The notes: generated by a model from the letters alone, not told the origin. DNA of 64,000 bases from Nocardia asteroides (GCF_021183625.1 NZ_CP089214.1:3348001-3412000), one strand, 5' to 3'; shown: positions 26,986-35,741, counted from the first letter of the stretch. Numbers and translations are program-made.

Positions 26986-28239
26986 ATGCCCGAGACCCGT
27001 GAACTCGACCTCGTCCTCTTCGGCGCGACCGGCTTCGTCGGCAAGATCATCGCCGAGTACCTGACCGGGGCGGCGCCCGCGGGCGCGCGGATCGGGCTGG
27101 CCGGGCGCACCAGGGGCAAGCTGGAGCAGGTGCGGAGCGGGCTCGGGCCGGTCGCGGCGGAGTGGGAGCTGATCGAGGCGGACGTGAACGACCCGTCCAC
27201 GCTGAACGCCATGGTCGCCAGGACCACCGCCGTGCTCACCACGGTCGGGCCGTACCTGCGCTACGGCATGCCGCTGGTGGCGGCCTGCGCACACGCGGGC
27301 ACGCACTACGCCGACCTGACCGGCGAGGTGCCCTTCGTCCGCGAGGCCATCGACCGGTACCAGGACGTCGCGGTCGGCAGCGGCGCGAAGATCCTGAACT
27401 CCTGCGGCTACGACTCGGTGCCCTCCGATCTCAGCGTGTACCAGCTGTACAAGCGGACGCTCGCGGACAACACCGGCGAGCTCACCGACGTCACCCTGAT
27501 CGCCGCGGTCAAGGGCGGGGTCAGCGGCGGCACCGTCGACTCGCTGCGCGCCATGGTCGAGGAGGTCGCGACCGACCCGGCCAAGGCGAGGCTGCTCAGC
27601 CACCCGTACGCGCTGAGCCCGGACACCGATCGCGAGCCGAAGGTCGGCAGGCAGACCGACCAGGCGCTGCAGCGCGCGAGCGGCATCCACCCCGGGCTGC
27701 CCGGCTGGGTCGGCACCTTCGCGATGGCGGCGCACAACACCAAGATCGTGCGGCGCAGCAACGGCCTGCTCGGCTGGGTGTACGGCAAGAACTTCAAGTA
27801 CCGCGAGGTGATGACGGCGGGCCGCTCGCCGCTCGCCCCGGTGGCCGCGGCGGCGCTCGCGGGCGGCACCGTGGCCGGCGTGGCGACCACCGCCGTGCTG
27901 AGCCGCTTCGCGCTGGGGCGCAAGATGCTCGACACCGTGCTGCCCGCGCCCGGCACCGGCCCCAGCGAAAAGACCAGGGCGAACGGCTGGTTCCGGATGA
28001 AGACCTACGCGAACACCACCTCCGGCACCACCTACCTGGCCACCTTCGAGGGCAAGGGCGACCCCGGCTACCAGGCGACCGCGGTGATGTTCGCCGAGAC
28101 CGGGCTGGCGCTCGCCTTCGACCGGGAGAAGCAGAGCGAGCTGACCGGCATCCTCACCCCCGCCGCCGCCATCGGCGACGCGCTCACCGACCGGCTGCGC
28201 GATGCCGGGATGACCATCGAGGTCGAGCCGGTCCGGTGA
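26986..28239 (+). CDS. Trans-acting enoyl reductase/saccharopine dehydrogenase-like protein
   Basis: A 417-residue NAD(P)-binding protein: Rossmann motif LFGATGFVGKIIAEYL, GLAGRTRGKLEQV, TVGPYLRYGMPLV, HYADLTGEVPFVR and SCGYDSVPSDL are hallmarks of the family that includes M. tuberculosis Rv2449c and Rv2953, the latter a trans-acting enoyl reductase in phthiocerol/phenolphthiocerol lipid synthesis. No polyketide synthase is nearby, so the partner is unknown. The stop overlaps the next gene's start (GTGA). Confidence 0.87.
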   Translation: MPETRELDLVLFGATGFVGKIIAEYLTGAAPAGARIGLAGRTRGKLEQVRSGLGPVAAEWELIEADVNDPSTLNAMVARTTAVLTTVGPYLRYGMPLVAACAHAGTHYADLTGEVPFVREAIDRYQDVAVGSGAKILNSCGYDSVPSDLSVYQLYKRTLADNTGELTDVTLIAAVKGGVSGGTVDSLRAMVEEVATDPAKARLLSHPYALSPDTDREPKVGRQTDQALQRASGIHPGLPGWVGTFAMAAHNTKIVRRSNGLLGWVYGKNFKYREVMTAGRSPLAPVAAAALAGGTVAGVATTAVLSRFALGRKMLDTVLPAPGTGPSEKTRANGWFRMKTYANTTSGTTYLATFEGKGDPGYQATAVMFAETGLALAFDREKQSELTGILTPAAAIGDALTDRLRDAGMTIEVEPVR

Positions 28240-28868
28240 ATCTCGCCCGCCGCACCATGAACGCGCCCGCGCTCGCCGCCGTCTACGAGCGGGCGTGGCG
28301 CCCGGCGCTGTTCTACCTGGCCAGCGGCCGCAGCATGGACACCGACCGCCGCGACGCGGTGCGCACGCTGCGGCTCTCCGGCCCCAAGCGGGTGCTCGAC
28401 CTGGCCTGCGGCCCCGGTAATTTCACCAGGCACCTGAGCCGCGAGCTCACCGGCGACGGCCGGGTGATCGGCCTCGACTACTCCGAACCCATGCTCGCGC
28501 AGGCGATCCGGGACAACTCCGCACCCCGCGCCGGTTACGTCCGCGGCGACGCCCGCACGCTCCCCTTCGCGGACGGCACCTTCGACGCCGTCTGCTGCTT
28601 CGGCGCGCTCTACCTCATCCCCGACCCCGTCCGCGCCACCCGCGAGATGATCCGGGTCCTCGCCCCCGGCGGCCGCATCGCGATCAGTACCAGCCACCGC
28701 ACCCCCGGCTGGTTCGGCGCGCTGAGCAGCGCCGTCGGCGGAGCGGGCGGCCTCCGCGTCTTCGACACCGAGACCTTCCCCGCGCTCTTCGCCGAGCACG
28801 GCCTCACCGACATCGACCAGCAGGTGCACCGGCTGCTGCAGTACGTGAGCGCCACCCGCCCCGCCTAG
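28236..28868 (+). CDS. Class I SAM-dependent methyltransferase
   Basis: A 210-residue UbiE/type-11-like methyltransferase: motif I VLDLACGPGNFTRHL, acidic loop GLDYSEPML, motif II PFADGTFDAVCC, motif III LAPGGRIAIST. The GTG at 28236 overlaps the upstream stop, so it is coupled to the reductase-like gene and may methylate a lipid or quinone product; this is inference. Its TAG is shared with the convergent small gene (CTAG 28865-28868). Confidence 0.88.
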   Translation: MNLARRTMNAPALAAVYERAWRPALFYLASGRSMDTDRRDAVRTLRLSGPKRVLDLACGPGNFTRHLSRELTGDGRVIGLDYSEPMLAQAIRDNSAPRAGYVRGDARTLPFADGTFDAVCCFGALYLIPDPVRATREMIRVLAPGGRIAISTSHRTPGWFGALSSAVGGAGGLRVFDTETFPALFAEHGLTDIDQQVHRLLQYVSATRPA

Positions 28869-29044
28869 TTGCCGCTCAACTCCAGCATGCGACGCAGGAT
28901 GCCGGGTGCGAAACTGATCTCGAATTCGGTTGCGCCGCCGTCGAAGACGAAGGTCACGTGCTCCGGCCGGGCAGCGCGCCCGAGCCGGACCACGCATCGC
29001 TCATCGACGATCAACCACCCGCCGCCGGTCAATGGATCGACCAT
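28865..29044 (-). CDS. Small hypothetical protein
   Basis: A 59-residue protein beginning MVDPLTGGGWLIVDERCVVR, with a good ribosome-binding site (GGGGAGGGG, four-base spacer) before ATG 29044. The frame is open to 29185, but the strong site favours the short form. Beta-rich pattern with a C-terminal helix (PGILRRMLELSG). No known domain. Confidence 0.6.
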   Translation of the reverse strand: MVDPLTGGGWLIVDERCVVRLGRAARPEHVTFVFDGGATEFEISFAPGILRRMLELSGN

Positions 29045-29068
29045 GACACCCCTCCCCACTCCCCTTGG

Positions 29069-29089
29069 ACGGGCTGCACCAGAGCCCGT
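29069..29089 (-). terminator. Hairpin between the GntR gene and the small ORF
   Basis: A 7-bp perfect stem (acgggct / agcccgt) with a 7-nt loop lies 61 bp beyond the GntR stop. A T-rich sequence follows only on the plus strand (tttggattgtt), so the direction of action is uncertain. Confidence 0.4.
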
Positions 29090-29150
29090 TTGGATTGTTC
29101 CAGCGAGGCCCCCGGTGGTGTCAATGCGGTGGCGGCGTGTCGTCGGCGCG

Positions 29151-29942
29151 TCAGGCCGCGAACCAGCGGTCCGGTTGCTGGACAACGTCGTCCACCCGGA
29201 CGAGCACTCCGTCGGCGGTGTGCCGGGCGGAGCGCCGCACCAGCACCGCGGCCGGGTCGGGCAGGCTCAGCTGCTCGCGTTCGAAGGCGCTCGCCAGCCG
29301 CGCGGTGACCCGGTCGTGGCCGAAGGCCACCCGCACTCCCGCCACCTCGGCCAGGTACCGGCCGGAGCCGCCCGGCAGCGCCTCGGCCCGTGCGAGCAGT
29401 GGCGCCCGCGCGGCAACGCCGGGCGCGAACCACGAGGTCACCAGCGCGGCGACCCCGGACCCGCCGCGCACGAGGCGAATTCGCGCCACCGGCGTGCCGT
29501 CGGGGAACTCCGCGCGCAGCGAGTCCGGCGCGGGTTCGGCGCCGGCCCGCAGCAGCCGCACGGCGGGGTCGGTGACGGCGCCGCCCGCCAGGCCGGGCTC
29601 GGCATCGGCCACCACGTCCGGGGTGGCGCCGAGCGCGGGCCAGCGATAGCCCTCCGCTGGGTAACCCAGATGTAGCCCCGGCTCGTCCCGTGCGATAGCC
29701 GCGACCGCCCGCTCGACCACGAAACTGCCGGACTGCGGCCGCGTTTCGATCAGCCCGAGCCTGCGCAGCTCGCGCAGCGCCTTGTTGGCGGTCAGCCGGG
29801 CCACGCTCCACTGCGCCGCCAGCTCCCGCTCCGACGGCACCTCGGCGCCCGGCGGCAGCTCGCCCTCCTCGATCCGGGCGGCGAAGTGCCTGGCGATCTG
29901 CAGGTACTTGGGCAGCGCCGGATTTTCGGCAGCCTCGCTCAC
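29151..29942 (-). CDS. GntR/HutC-type regulator with UTRA domain
   Basis: A 263-residue regulator. The N-terminal winged helix (PLPKYLQIARHF type start, PSERELAAQWSVARLTANKALRELRRLG) spans about 10-75. The UTRA effector domain follows, ending SLPDPAAVLVRRSARHTADG. The start GTG 29942 is preceded by GGGGAGGGG. It is divergent from the ESX-associated cluster and may control it; this is inference from position. Confidence 0.87.
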   Translation of the reverse strand: MSEAAENPALPKYLQIARHFAARIEEGELPPGAEVPSERELAAQWSVARLTANKALRELRRLGLIETRPQSGSFVVERAVAAIARDEPGLHLGYPAEGYRWPALGATPDVVADAEPGLAGGAVTDPAVRLLRAGAEPAPDSLRAEFPDGTPVARIRLVRGGSGVAALVTSWFAPGVAARAPLLARAEALPGGSGRYLAEVAGVRVAFGHDRVTARLASAFEREQLSLPDPAAVLVRRSARHTADGVLVRVDDVVQQPDRWFAA

Positions 29943-30092
29943 GGTTCCCCTCCCCCTCGGCGATCGGGCGCCAGTCTAGGCGACAGGCTCGGCGCGCCAG
30001 ATCACCCGGCACCGGCGTTTTCCGTGGACCACCCGCGCATACCCGCCGGTACAGTGCGGATGAGCAGGGGTAACGCCAGAAGGGTGGGGCAC

Positions 30093-30473
30093 ATGGGGAT
30101 TCCGGATACCGGGCAGTCGGCGGCGCGTGCGCTCTACGCCGCGGCGCGGGAGGGCGACCCCGGCGTCGTCGCGCTGGACGAGGATGTCGCGAGCGGGCTC
30201 GCCGCCGCCTGCGACAACCTGATCGCCGAGCTGGGCCGGATCGCCGAGCGCGGGCAGGGGCTGGACGCCGTACGCGGCTTCCCCGCCCTGCCCACCGGCA
30301 GCGGGCTGGCGCGCGGGTTCGGCGCCAAGGGGCAGGAGTTCCTCGCCACCGTGACCGCGTTCCAGCAGACGGCGCTGTTCTACAAGGCCGCGTATCTGGC
30401 GGCGGGGCGCCGCTTCGCCGATGCCGAGGCGGCGGCGGGCGCGGCCTTCGCCCTGGCCGGAGGCAGATCGTGA
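30093..30473 (+). CDS. Small helical ESX-associated (PE/EspC-like) protein
   Basis: A 126-residue all-helical Ala-rich protein without a signal peptide. It is first in a tightly overlapping set with a PPE-like protein and an EspG-like chaperone, the classical partners of type VII substrates. Near the C-terminus is FADAE, which resembles the YxxxD/E export signal with Phe for Tyr. ATG 30093 follows AAGGGTGGGG; ATG 30060 is an alternative. The family assignment rests on context. Confidence 0.6.
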   Translation: MGIPDTGQSAARALYAAAREGDPGVVALDEDVASGLAAACDNLIAELGRIAERGQGLDAVRGFPALPTGSGLARGFGAKGQEFLATVTAFQQTALFYKAAYLAAGRRFADAEAAAGAAFALAGGRS

Positions 30474-30607
30474 ACCGTGTCGATCGAAATGTCGCTGGCC
30501 CGAACGGGTTACCGCCCGGCGTTCCCGCCGCGACGCGGCCGGGCGGACCGCCGTCCGGCCGCGATGCCGGGGCGCGGTCCGGCGCCACCTCCGCGGCGGG
30601 GAACTGA
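30470..30607 (+). CDS. 45-codon Pro/Gly-rich small ORF
   Basis: The GTG at 30470 overlaps the upstream stop (GTGA). It encodes 45 residues beginning MNRVDRNVAGPNG, rich in Pro, Gly, Ala and Arg. It ends nine bases before the GTG of the PPE-like gene, so it fills the gap between two cluster genes exactly. It could be a real small protein or a translational bridge. Confidence 0.5.
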   Translation: MNRVDRNVAGPNGLPPGVPAATRPGGPPSGRDAGARSGATSAAGN

Positions 30608-30616
30608 GGCGGCACC

Positions 30617-31240
30617 GTGGCCGACCACGCGGCCAGGGCCGCCGCCGACGCCATCGGGGTGCGCAGCCGCGCACTGAGCGGCGCGGGCGCCACCGACCCG
30701 CCCTACGCCCCGGTCCGCGAGCGCTTCGCCGGCTACCCGCACCGGGAGATCTGGGAGCGGGTGCACGAGCAGCTCGACCCCGCCGCGCTCGGCCGCGCCG
30801 CGACCGGCTGGCAGGGCGCCGCGGACGCGCTCGGCGAGGCCTTCCAGTCCTTCGCCGACGCCACCGCGCCGCTCTTCGCCCGCTGGTCGGGGCAGTCGGC
30901 AGCCACCGCGGCCACCGCGACGAGGGAGTTCACCGCCGCCGGTATCACGGCGAGCGAGGTCTGCCGCACCATCCAGCGGCTGCTGGAGCTGAATGCCGAA
31001 GCGGCGCAGACGGTCCGCGCCGCCATCGTGCCGCCGCCGGAGTACCCGGCGCTCCCGGACCCGGTGGCCGAGGCGGTGCACGGCGGCCGCAGGCGCATGG
31101 AGTACGAGGTGCTCGCGGCGACCGCGCTGGCCGACGCGCAGGACACCATGACCCACGTCTACACCCCGACCATGCCCGCCACCGGCGACGCGGTCCCCCG
31201 CTTCGCCGCGCCACCCGCGGGCCCGGACGGCGCGCGGTGA
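30617..31240 (+). CDS. PPE/WXG100-like ESX-associated protein
   Basis: A 207-residue helical protein. YPHREIWERVHEQLDPAAL leads to a WxG turn (TGWQGAADALGEAF) and long helices (TAPLFARWSGQSAATAATATREFTA), the helix-turn-helix layout of PPE-type heterodimer partners. Start GTG 30617. Its stop overlaps the GTG of the EspG-like gene. It is probably secreted or displayed by an ESX system encoded elsewhere. Confidence 0.68.
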   Translation: MADHAARAAADAIGVRSRALSGAGATDPPYAPVRERFAGYPHREIWERVHEQLDPAALGRAATGWQGAADALGEAFQSFADATAPLFARWSGQSAATAATATREFTAAGITASEVCRTIQRLLELNAEAAQTVRAAIVPPPEYPALPDPVAEAVHGGRRRMEYEVLAATALADAQDTMTHVYTPTMPATGDAVPRFAAPPAGPDGAR

Positions 31241-31995
31241 AGTGGGTGCTCGGCCCGGACGAGTTCAGCTACGTCTGGGAGAACGAGACCGGGCTGGACC
31301 GGCGGCCCTACCCCATCAACATGGCGCCGGCGGGCACCGTGCGCAGCGAGCGCGAGCACGCGGCGCTGCGGCTGCCGCAGCGGTTCCCGCGGCAGGCCGA
31401 CCCGGATCTGGCCGCCGCGCTCATGGTCTGCGCCCGCCCGGACGCCACCACGGTCACCGTCTCCGGCGAGCGCACCGTGCGCAGCCGCAACAACGGGAGC
31501 GCCCCGCACACCGAGCGCATCCTGCTCTACGCCGCCGTCGTGCACCACCACGCGAGCATCCTCGCCGCCGACCCGAAGCAGGTCACGGTGGTCATGTGCC
31601 ACGCCCGCACGCTCGGCGAGCGGCTGGTGCAGCTGATCGGCTCGGCCCGGGCGGGCCGGAACCCGGCGCTGCGCGAACCGCAGGACGCCGTGCTGCACGG
31701 CCACTCCGAGACCTTCGGCTCCGGCGCCCGCCCCGGCGCGGACCCCACCGGCGAACCGGACGGGGGCGCGGCCCGCTTCCGGAAGATGCTGCGCCGCCCG
31801 GTCGACGGCCGCGGCTTCGTCACCGTGACCGTCTCGCCGGACGACCCCATGTCGCCGCCGACCAGGCACCGCAGCTGGCTCGATCTCAGCGGCGACGGCC
31901 GATACCTGCTCACCACCGCGCACGACCTCACCCTGACCCCGGTCGACGACGCGGAGTTCGCCGCGCAGCTGACCCGGCTGGCCCAGATCCGCTGA
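31237..31995 (+). CDS. EspG-family ESX secretion-associated chaperone
   Basis: A 252-residue protein starting WVLGPDEFSYVWENETG (after Met-Lys), like the EspG family whose members bind PE-PPE pairs in the cytosol and deliver them to the type VII machinery. The GTG at 31237 overlaps the PPE-like stop. No EccB-E, MycP or EsxA/B genes are present, so this is an orphan substrate-chaperone module. Confidence 0.72.
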   Translation: MKWVLGPDEFSYVWENETGLDRRPYPINMAPAGTVRSEREHAALRLPQRFPRQADPDLAAALMVCARPDATTVTVSGERTVRSRNNGSAPHTERILLYAAVVHHHASILAADPKQVTVVMCHARTLGERLVQLIGSARAGRNPALREPQDAVLHGHSETFGSGARPGADPTGEPDGGAARFRKMLRRPVDGRGFVTVTVSPDDPMSPPTRHRSWLDLSGDGRYLLTTAHDLTLTPVDDAEFAAQLTRLAQIR

Positions 31996-32025
31996 GCGGG
32001 GCCGCCCGCGTGGTAGGTGTGGGAG

Positions 32026-32871
32026 ATGTCGCCGAACTGGACAACACCCGCCGCCGCAGCGCTCAGGGCCGACGGCCTGCGCGTCGCCGACCTCGACACC
32101 TCGGCGACGCCGGGCTTCTCCGGCGACAAGGCCGCCGGGCAGCAGCTGCTCGCCGAGCGCACCGGGGTGCTCTCCGCGCTGCAGGAGAAGCTCTACGCCA
32201 ACGGCCGCTCCGGTGACCACCGCAATGTGCTGCTCGTCCTGCAGGGCATGGACACCGCAGGCAAGGGCGGCATCGTGCGGCACGTGATCGGCTCGGTCGA
32301 CCCGCAGGGCGTCGACCACGCCTCCTTCGGCGTGCCGACCCCCGAGGAGCGGCGGCACCACTACCTGTGGCGGATCCGCAAGGCGCTGCCGCGCGGCGGC
32401 CAGCTCGGCGTCTTCGACCGCTCGCACTACGAGGACGTGCTCGTGGTCCGGGTGCACGACCTCGTCCCGCCCGCCGAGTGGGAGCCGCGCTACGACGAGA
32501 TCAACGAGTTCGAGCGCGAGCTGGTGGCGGAGGGAACCACCCTCGTCAAGGTTGCCATGTTCGTCTCCCTCGACGAGCAGAAGAAGCGGCTCCGCGAGCG
32601 GCTGCAGCGCCCGGAGAAGTACTGGAAGTTCAATCCGAGCGATATCGACGAGCGCGCCTTCTGGCCGCAGTACCAGGCCGCCTACCAGGCCATGCTCGAC
32701 CGCACCAGCACCGAGCGGGCCCCCTGGCACGTCATCCCCTCCGACCGCAAGTGGTACTCCCGCCTCGCCGTCACCGAACTCCTCATCGATGCCCTCACCG
32801 CCCTCGACCTGCACTGGCCCCCGGCCCAGTTCGACGTCGCCGAGCAGTTGAAGAGGTTGGAGAAGGCGTAG
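32026..32871 (+). CDS. PPK2-family polyphosphate:nucleotide phosphotransferase
   Basis: A 281-residue P-loop kinase that transfers phosphate between polyphosphate and nucleotides. Walker A GMDTAGKGG, then VRHVIGSVDPQGV, and the Walker B/lid segment FDRSHYEDVLVVRVH; KYWKFNPSDIDER and WHVIPSDRKWYSRL follow as in family members related to polyphosphate:AMP phosphotransferases. ATG 32026 is adopted; GTG 32017 is possible. With ppx and pitA it adds to the window's phosphate theme. Confidence 0.9.
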   Translation: MSPNWTTPAAAALRADGLRVADLDTSATPGFSGDKAAGQQLLAERTGVLSALQEKLYANGRSGDHRNVLLVLQGMDTAGKGGIVRHVIGSVDPQGVDHASFGVPTPEERRHHYLWRIRKALPRGGQLGVFDRSHYEDVLVVRVHDLVPPAEWEPRYDEINEFERELVAEGTTLVKVAMFVSLDEQKKRLRERLQRPEKYWKFNPSDIDERAFWPQYQAAYQAMLDRTSTERAPWHVIPSDRKWYSRLAVTELLIDALTALDLHWPPAQFDVAEQLKRLEKA

Positions 32872-32884
32872 GGGGTCCGCCGTA

Positions 32885-33313
32885 TCAGGCGTGTTTATCG
32901 CGTGCGGCGACGCTTGCGGACAGCAGAATCCACGCGCTGCCTACTTTCCGCGCGGTGAGCTTGCCCTGGTCGATGAGCTGCTGCACCCGGGTGCGGGTGA
33001 TCCCCAGCGCCGTGGCGGCATCGGTCACGGTCATCAGCGCGGGCAGCGTCATCTCCGCCATCCGATCGAAGTCATCGGTCAGCATGGCCTGGATGGAGGT
33101 GACCTCCCACGCTGCGAGCGCCGCCAGTGCCCGAGAGGTCGCGGAGGTCAGATCAGGCGCCTCCATGGTGAGGATCAATTCGGTGCGTCCGAATGCCGAG
33201 TGTGCCAGGGCAGCGTGGAACTCGGCGAATTCGGTGAGCAACTGAACGGCAGCAGAGTCGGAGTCGGCCTCCGCGAGTTCGGCAATGACGTTGAAAGTGC
33301 GGTTACGAGCCAT
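32885..33313 (-). CDS. HTH DNA-binding protein, likely antitoxin partner of the HicA-like gene
   Basis: A 142-residue protein. The N-terminal half (1-90, with TELILTMEAPDLTSATSRAL) has the alternating strand-helix pattern of HicB-like domains. The C-terminal half has an excisionase/MerR-type HTH (MTVTDAATALGITRTRVQQLIDQGKLTARKVGSAW). It lies 148 bp downstream of the HicA-like gene on the same strand. The antitoxin role is inferred from pairing. Confidence 0.65.
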   Translation of the reverse strand: MARNRTFNVIAELAEADSDSAAVQLLTEFAEFHAALAHSAFGRTELILTMEAPDLTSATSRALAALAAWEVTSIQAMLTDDFDRMAEMTLPALMTVTDAATALGITRTRVQQLIDQGKLTARKVGSAWILLSASVAARDKHA

Positions 33314-33461
33314 GGACAGCGTCCTTTCCGTGTGGTCACGTCTCGCTCGGCGATGCGGTGGTGACGGTCTCGCGTCGGTCTGGGTTGTGATGATCGCCGG
33401 AGAGAAGGGACTGCTGACGGATCGGCGGCTGCCCTGCCCCCGATCCGTCGGCGCGACTATC

Positions 33462-33656
33462 TCAGGGCCAGAGGAATCCGGCCCTGCGGAGCGGAGCGAG
33501 CGCGTTCTTGAAGGAGCGGTGATCGCTGGGTGTTCCAGCGAAGGTCGTCACAGGCGATCCACCCTTGAAGACCCGGATATGCCCCTTGCTGGTCACGCGG
33601 TACTCGAAGCCCTGCCTTTCGAGGGCCGCAAGTAGTTTTCGCCTGTCTATCCCCAC
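33462..33656 (-). CDS. HicA-like toxin domain protein
   Basis: A 64-residue protein starting at GTG 33656 (VGIDRRKLLAALERQG) with GGGGGAAGG upstream. The double-stranded-RNA-binding-like HicA pattern is complete: helix, strand, catalytic His in KGHIRVF, then TTFAGTPSDHRSFKNALAPL and a terminal RRAGFLWP. HicA proteins are mRNA interferases. A longer frame extends antisense over the lipoprotein gene and is rejected. An ATG in another frame (33663) gives a non-HicA product. Confidence 0.72.
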   Translation of the reverse strand: MGIDRRKLLAALERQGFEYRVTSKGHIRVFKGGSPVTTFAGTPSDHRSFKNALAPLRRAGFLWP

Positions 33657-33673
33657 CGCACATAGACCTTCCC

Positions 33674-33724
33674 CCTTGTTGATTGACAACCCAACGATAG
33701 CGCGATGCTTGTCAATCAACAAGG
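33674..33724. promoter_or_regulatory. 16-bp perfect palindrome: promoter/operator of the HicA-like locus
   Basis: Arms 33674-33689 (ccttgttgattgacaa) and 33709-33724 are perfect inverted repeats with a 19-bp spacer. On the minus strand TTGTTG and TATCGT are 17 bp apart and lie within the palindrome, resembling -35 and -10 boxes 30-50 bp upstream of the toxin start. AT content is far above the surroundings. Autorepression by the HTH partner is inferred. Confidence 0.7.
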
Positions 33725-33831
33725 ATCGATGTGGGGTACACCATCTACCCATACCGACCGGTTCCCGGGCGTAGCCCGCATCGCGGAAGCGAACGACGTC
33801 GACGGGCTCGCCGACATGCCACGATCGCGGC

Positions 33832-34284
33832 ATGGGGACTCTCAGGGGGATCGGGATCGGGCTGGCCGGGCTCGCGGTGCTGACCGCGGTGGGGTGCGGG
33901 GGTGAGGCGGCGCAGCCGCGGGCGGCGAGCACCACACGGCCGCCGAGCAGCACGTCCGCACCGAGCACCACATCGGTGACGAGCACGACGCCGACGACCA
34001 CCAGCCCGGCGCCGACGACCACGCAACCGGCGCCGACGACGCAGGTACCGACGACGACCACGCAGGTACCTGCCCCGCCCCCGGTGGTGATCGTGCCGAC
34101 CACCACCCTCGCGGTACCCGCGCCACCGCAGATCGACGCACCGCAGCCGCCCCCGGCCCCCCGGGTCTCGTACAGCAGCTGCAAGGAGGCCAAGGCCGCT
34201 GGCGCCGCTCCCCTGCACCGCGGCGACCCGGGATACAGCCGCAGCCTCGATCGCGACGGCGACGGAGTCGCCTGCGAAACCTGA
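33832..34284 (+). CDS. Excalibur-domain lipoprotein
   Basis: A 150-residue lipoprotein. The lipobox TAVGC gives Cys22; a Thr/Pro/Ser-rich linker (about 30-100) spans the cell wall; the C-terminal Excalibur domain (SSCKEAKAAGAAP, then DRDGDGVACE) has the DxDxDGxxCE calcium-binding loop. Excalibur domains are extracellular and often tethered in Gram-positive envelopes. It stands alone, 103 bp beyond the palindrome. Confidence 0.85.
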   Translation: MGTLRGIGIGLAGLAVLTAVGCGGEAAQPRAASTTRPPSSTSAPSTTSVTSTTPTTTSPAPTTTQPAPTTQVPTTTTQVPAPPPVVIVPTTTLAVPAPPQIDAPQPPPAPRVSYSSCKEAKAAGAAPLHRGDPGYSRSLDRDGDGVACET

Positions 34285-34434
34285 CCGGTGACCGAAGGCA
34301 CCCCGCCGCCTTCGGAAACTCTCAGCTCCCTGCGCCAGGATGGGTCGCGATGCCCCCAGCCCGCGTTCCCGACGCGGCACTACGATCGGTGCGGCAGCGA
34401 TCGGAAGCCGGACGAAAGGCGTGGTGAACGCACG

Positions 34435-35178
34435 GTGAGCAAGGGAAGCAACAATCCGCTGGCGGCAGCGGAGCGCGCCGACCGCAAGCGCAAGCTCCTC
34501 ATTCAGGTCGCGGTCGCCGTCGTACTGGTCGGACTGGTCGCCGCCATCGGCATCGGCATCGCGATCAAGAACGCCGCGAACAACGATGACGGGCCGACCC
34601 CCACCATCGCGGCCACCGCCCCGCAGAACCCCGCGGGCATCACCGGCACCATCACCGACAGCGGCTACATCCGCATCGGCAAACCCGACGCGAAGACCAC
34701 CGTGCGCCTCGTCGCCGACCTGCAGTGCCCCGCCTGCAAGGCCTTCGAGGCCCAGTACGGCCAGGTCCTCGAAGACGCGGTGAGCAACGGCACCGCCGCC
34801 GTCGAGTACAACATCATCGCCTTCCTGGACCGCGCCTCCAGTACCGAGTACTCCTCGCGCGCCGCCAACGCCGCCTACTGCGTCGCCGGCACCGATCCGG
34901 CCAAGTTCCAGAGCTGGCTGAAGACCATGTACGCCCAGCAGCCCGCCGAGGGCACCGCCGGCCTGCCCGACGCCTCGCTGCTGCAGATCGCCAGGACCGT
35001 CGGCTACACCGACCCCGCGATCGAGCAGTGCGTCACCGACCGCACCTACGACAAGTACGTCGCCGCCCGCACCGACGAGACCCTGAACGGCGGCGTGCAG
35101 TCCACCCCGTCGGTGTTCGTGAACGGCACCCAGGTCACCCCGGACCAGCTTGCCGGCGCGATCACCGCCGCGCAGTGA
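34435..35178 (+). CDS. Membrane-anchored DsbA-like thiol oxidoreductase
   Basis: A 247-residue protein with one N-terminal transmembrane helix (about 20-45) and a DsbA/thioredoxin-fold domain outside. Active site DLQCPACKAFE, Cys98-Cys101; cis-Pro in STPSVFVNG. It forms disulfides in exported proteins. Start GTG 34435. Its stop overlaps the VKOR gene (GTGA), so the oxidant-regenerating partner is co-translated. Confidence 0.9.
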   Translation: MSKGSNNPLAAAERADRKRKLLIQVAVAVVLVGLVAAIGIGIAIKNAANNDDGPTPTIAATAPQNPAGITGTITDSGYIRIGKPDAKTTVRLVADLQCPACKAFEAQYGQVLEDAVSNGTAAVEYNIIAFLDRASSTEYSSRAANAAYCVAGTDPAKFQSWLKTMYAQQPAEGTAGLPDASLLQIARTVGYTDPAIEQCVTDRTYDKYVAARTDETLNGGVQSTPSVFVNGTQVTPDQLAGAITAAQ

Positions 35179-35741
35179 CCGCGGCTCCGCCCCGGGCGGC
35201 CTGGATCCTGCTGCTCGGCGGCCTGCTCGGCTGGCTGGCGGCGGTCGCGCTGACCGTCGAGCGCTTCAAGTTGTTCACCGACCCCGGCTACACGCCGTCG
35301 TGCAGCTTCAACCCGGTGCTCTCCTGCGGCTCGGTGATGACCACCGACCAGGCGGCGGTCTTCGGCTTCCCGAACCCGCTGATCGGCGTGGTCGGCTTCT
35401 CCGTTGTGGTCACGCTCGGCCTGCTCTCGGTGGCGGGCGTGAGCTTCCCGCGCTGGATCTGGGGCGGGCTCTGGCTCGGCAACCTGCTCGGGTTGCTCTT
35501 CGTCGGCTGGCTGATCTTCCAGAGCCTGTACCGGATCAACGCGCTCTGCCCGTACTGCCTGGTGGTCTGGGCGATCATCACGCCGCTGCTCGCGGTCGTC
35601 ACCGAGCAGCTGTGGGGTAGCTCCGCGGGGCCGCTGCGGATCCTGGCCGAGTGGCGCTGGACCTTCGTCGCGGTCTTCTACGCGACCGTGCTGGTCCTGG
35701 TCTTCCTGCGCTTCCAGGACTACTGGCTCTCGCTGGCCTGA
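35175..35741 (+). CDS. Vitamin K epoxide reductase family (DsbB-equivalent) protein
   Basis: A 188-residue protein with four to five membrane helices. VKOR cysteines: Cys43 and Cys51 ([13 protein letters not shown]) in the extracytoplasmic loop, and CPYC (Cys125, Cys128) at the quinone site. It re-oxidises DsbA with menaquinone in actinobacteria. The GTG at 35175 overlaps the DsbA stop. Unlike some homologs it is not fused to thioredoxin. Confidence 0.92.
   Translation: MTAAPPRAAWILLLGGLLGWLAAVALTVERFKLFTDPGYTPSCSFNPVLSCGSVMTTDQAAVFGFPNPLIGVVGFSVVVTLGLLSVAGVSFPRWIWGGLWLGNLLGLLFVGWLIFQSLYRINALCPYCLVVWAIITPLLAVVTEQLWGSSAGPLRILAEWRWTFVAVFYATVLVLVFLRFQDYWLSLA

Noticed and set aside
33457..33663. 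ATG-started frame overlapping the HicA-like gene
   Set aside because: It is in a different frame and its product has no HicA features; the GTG 33656 frame carries the full domain.
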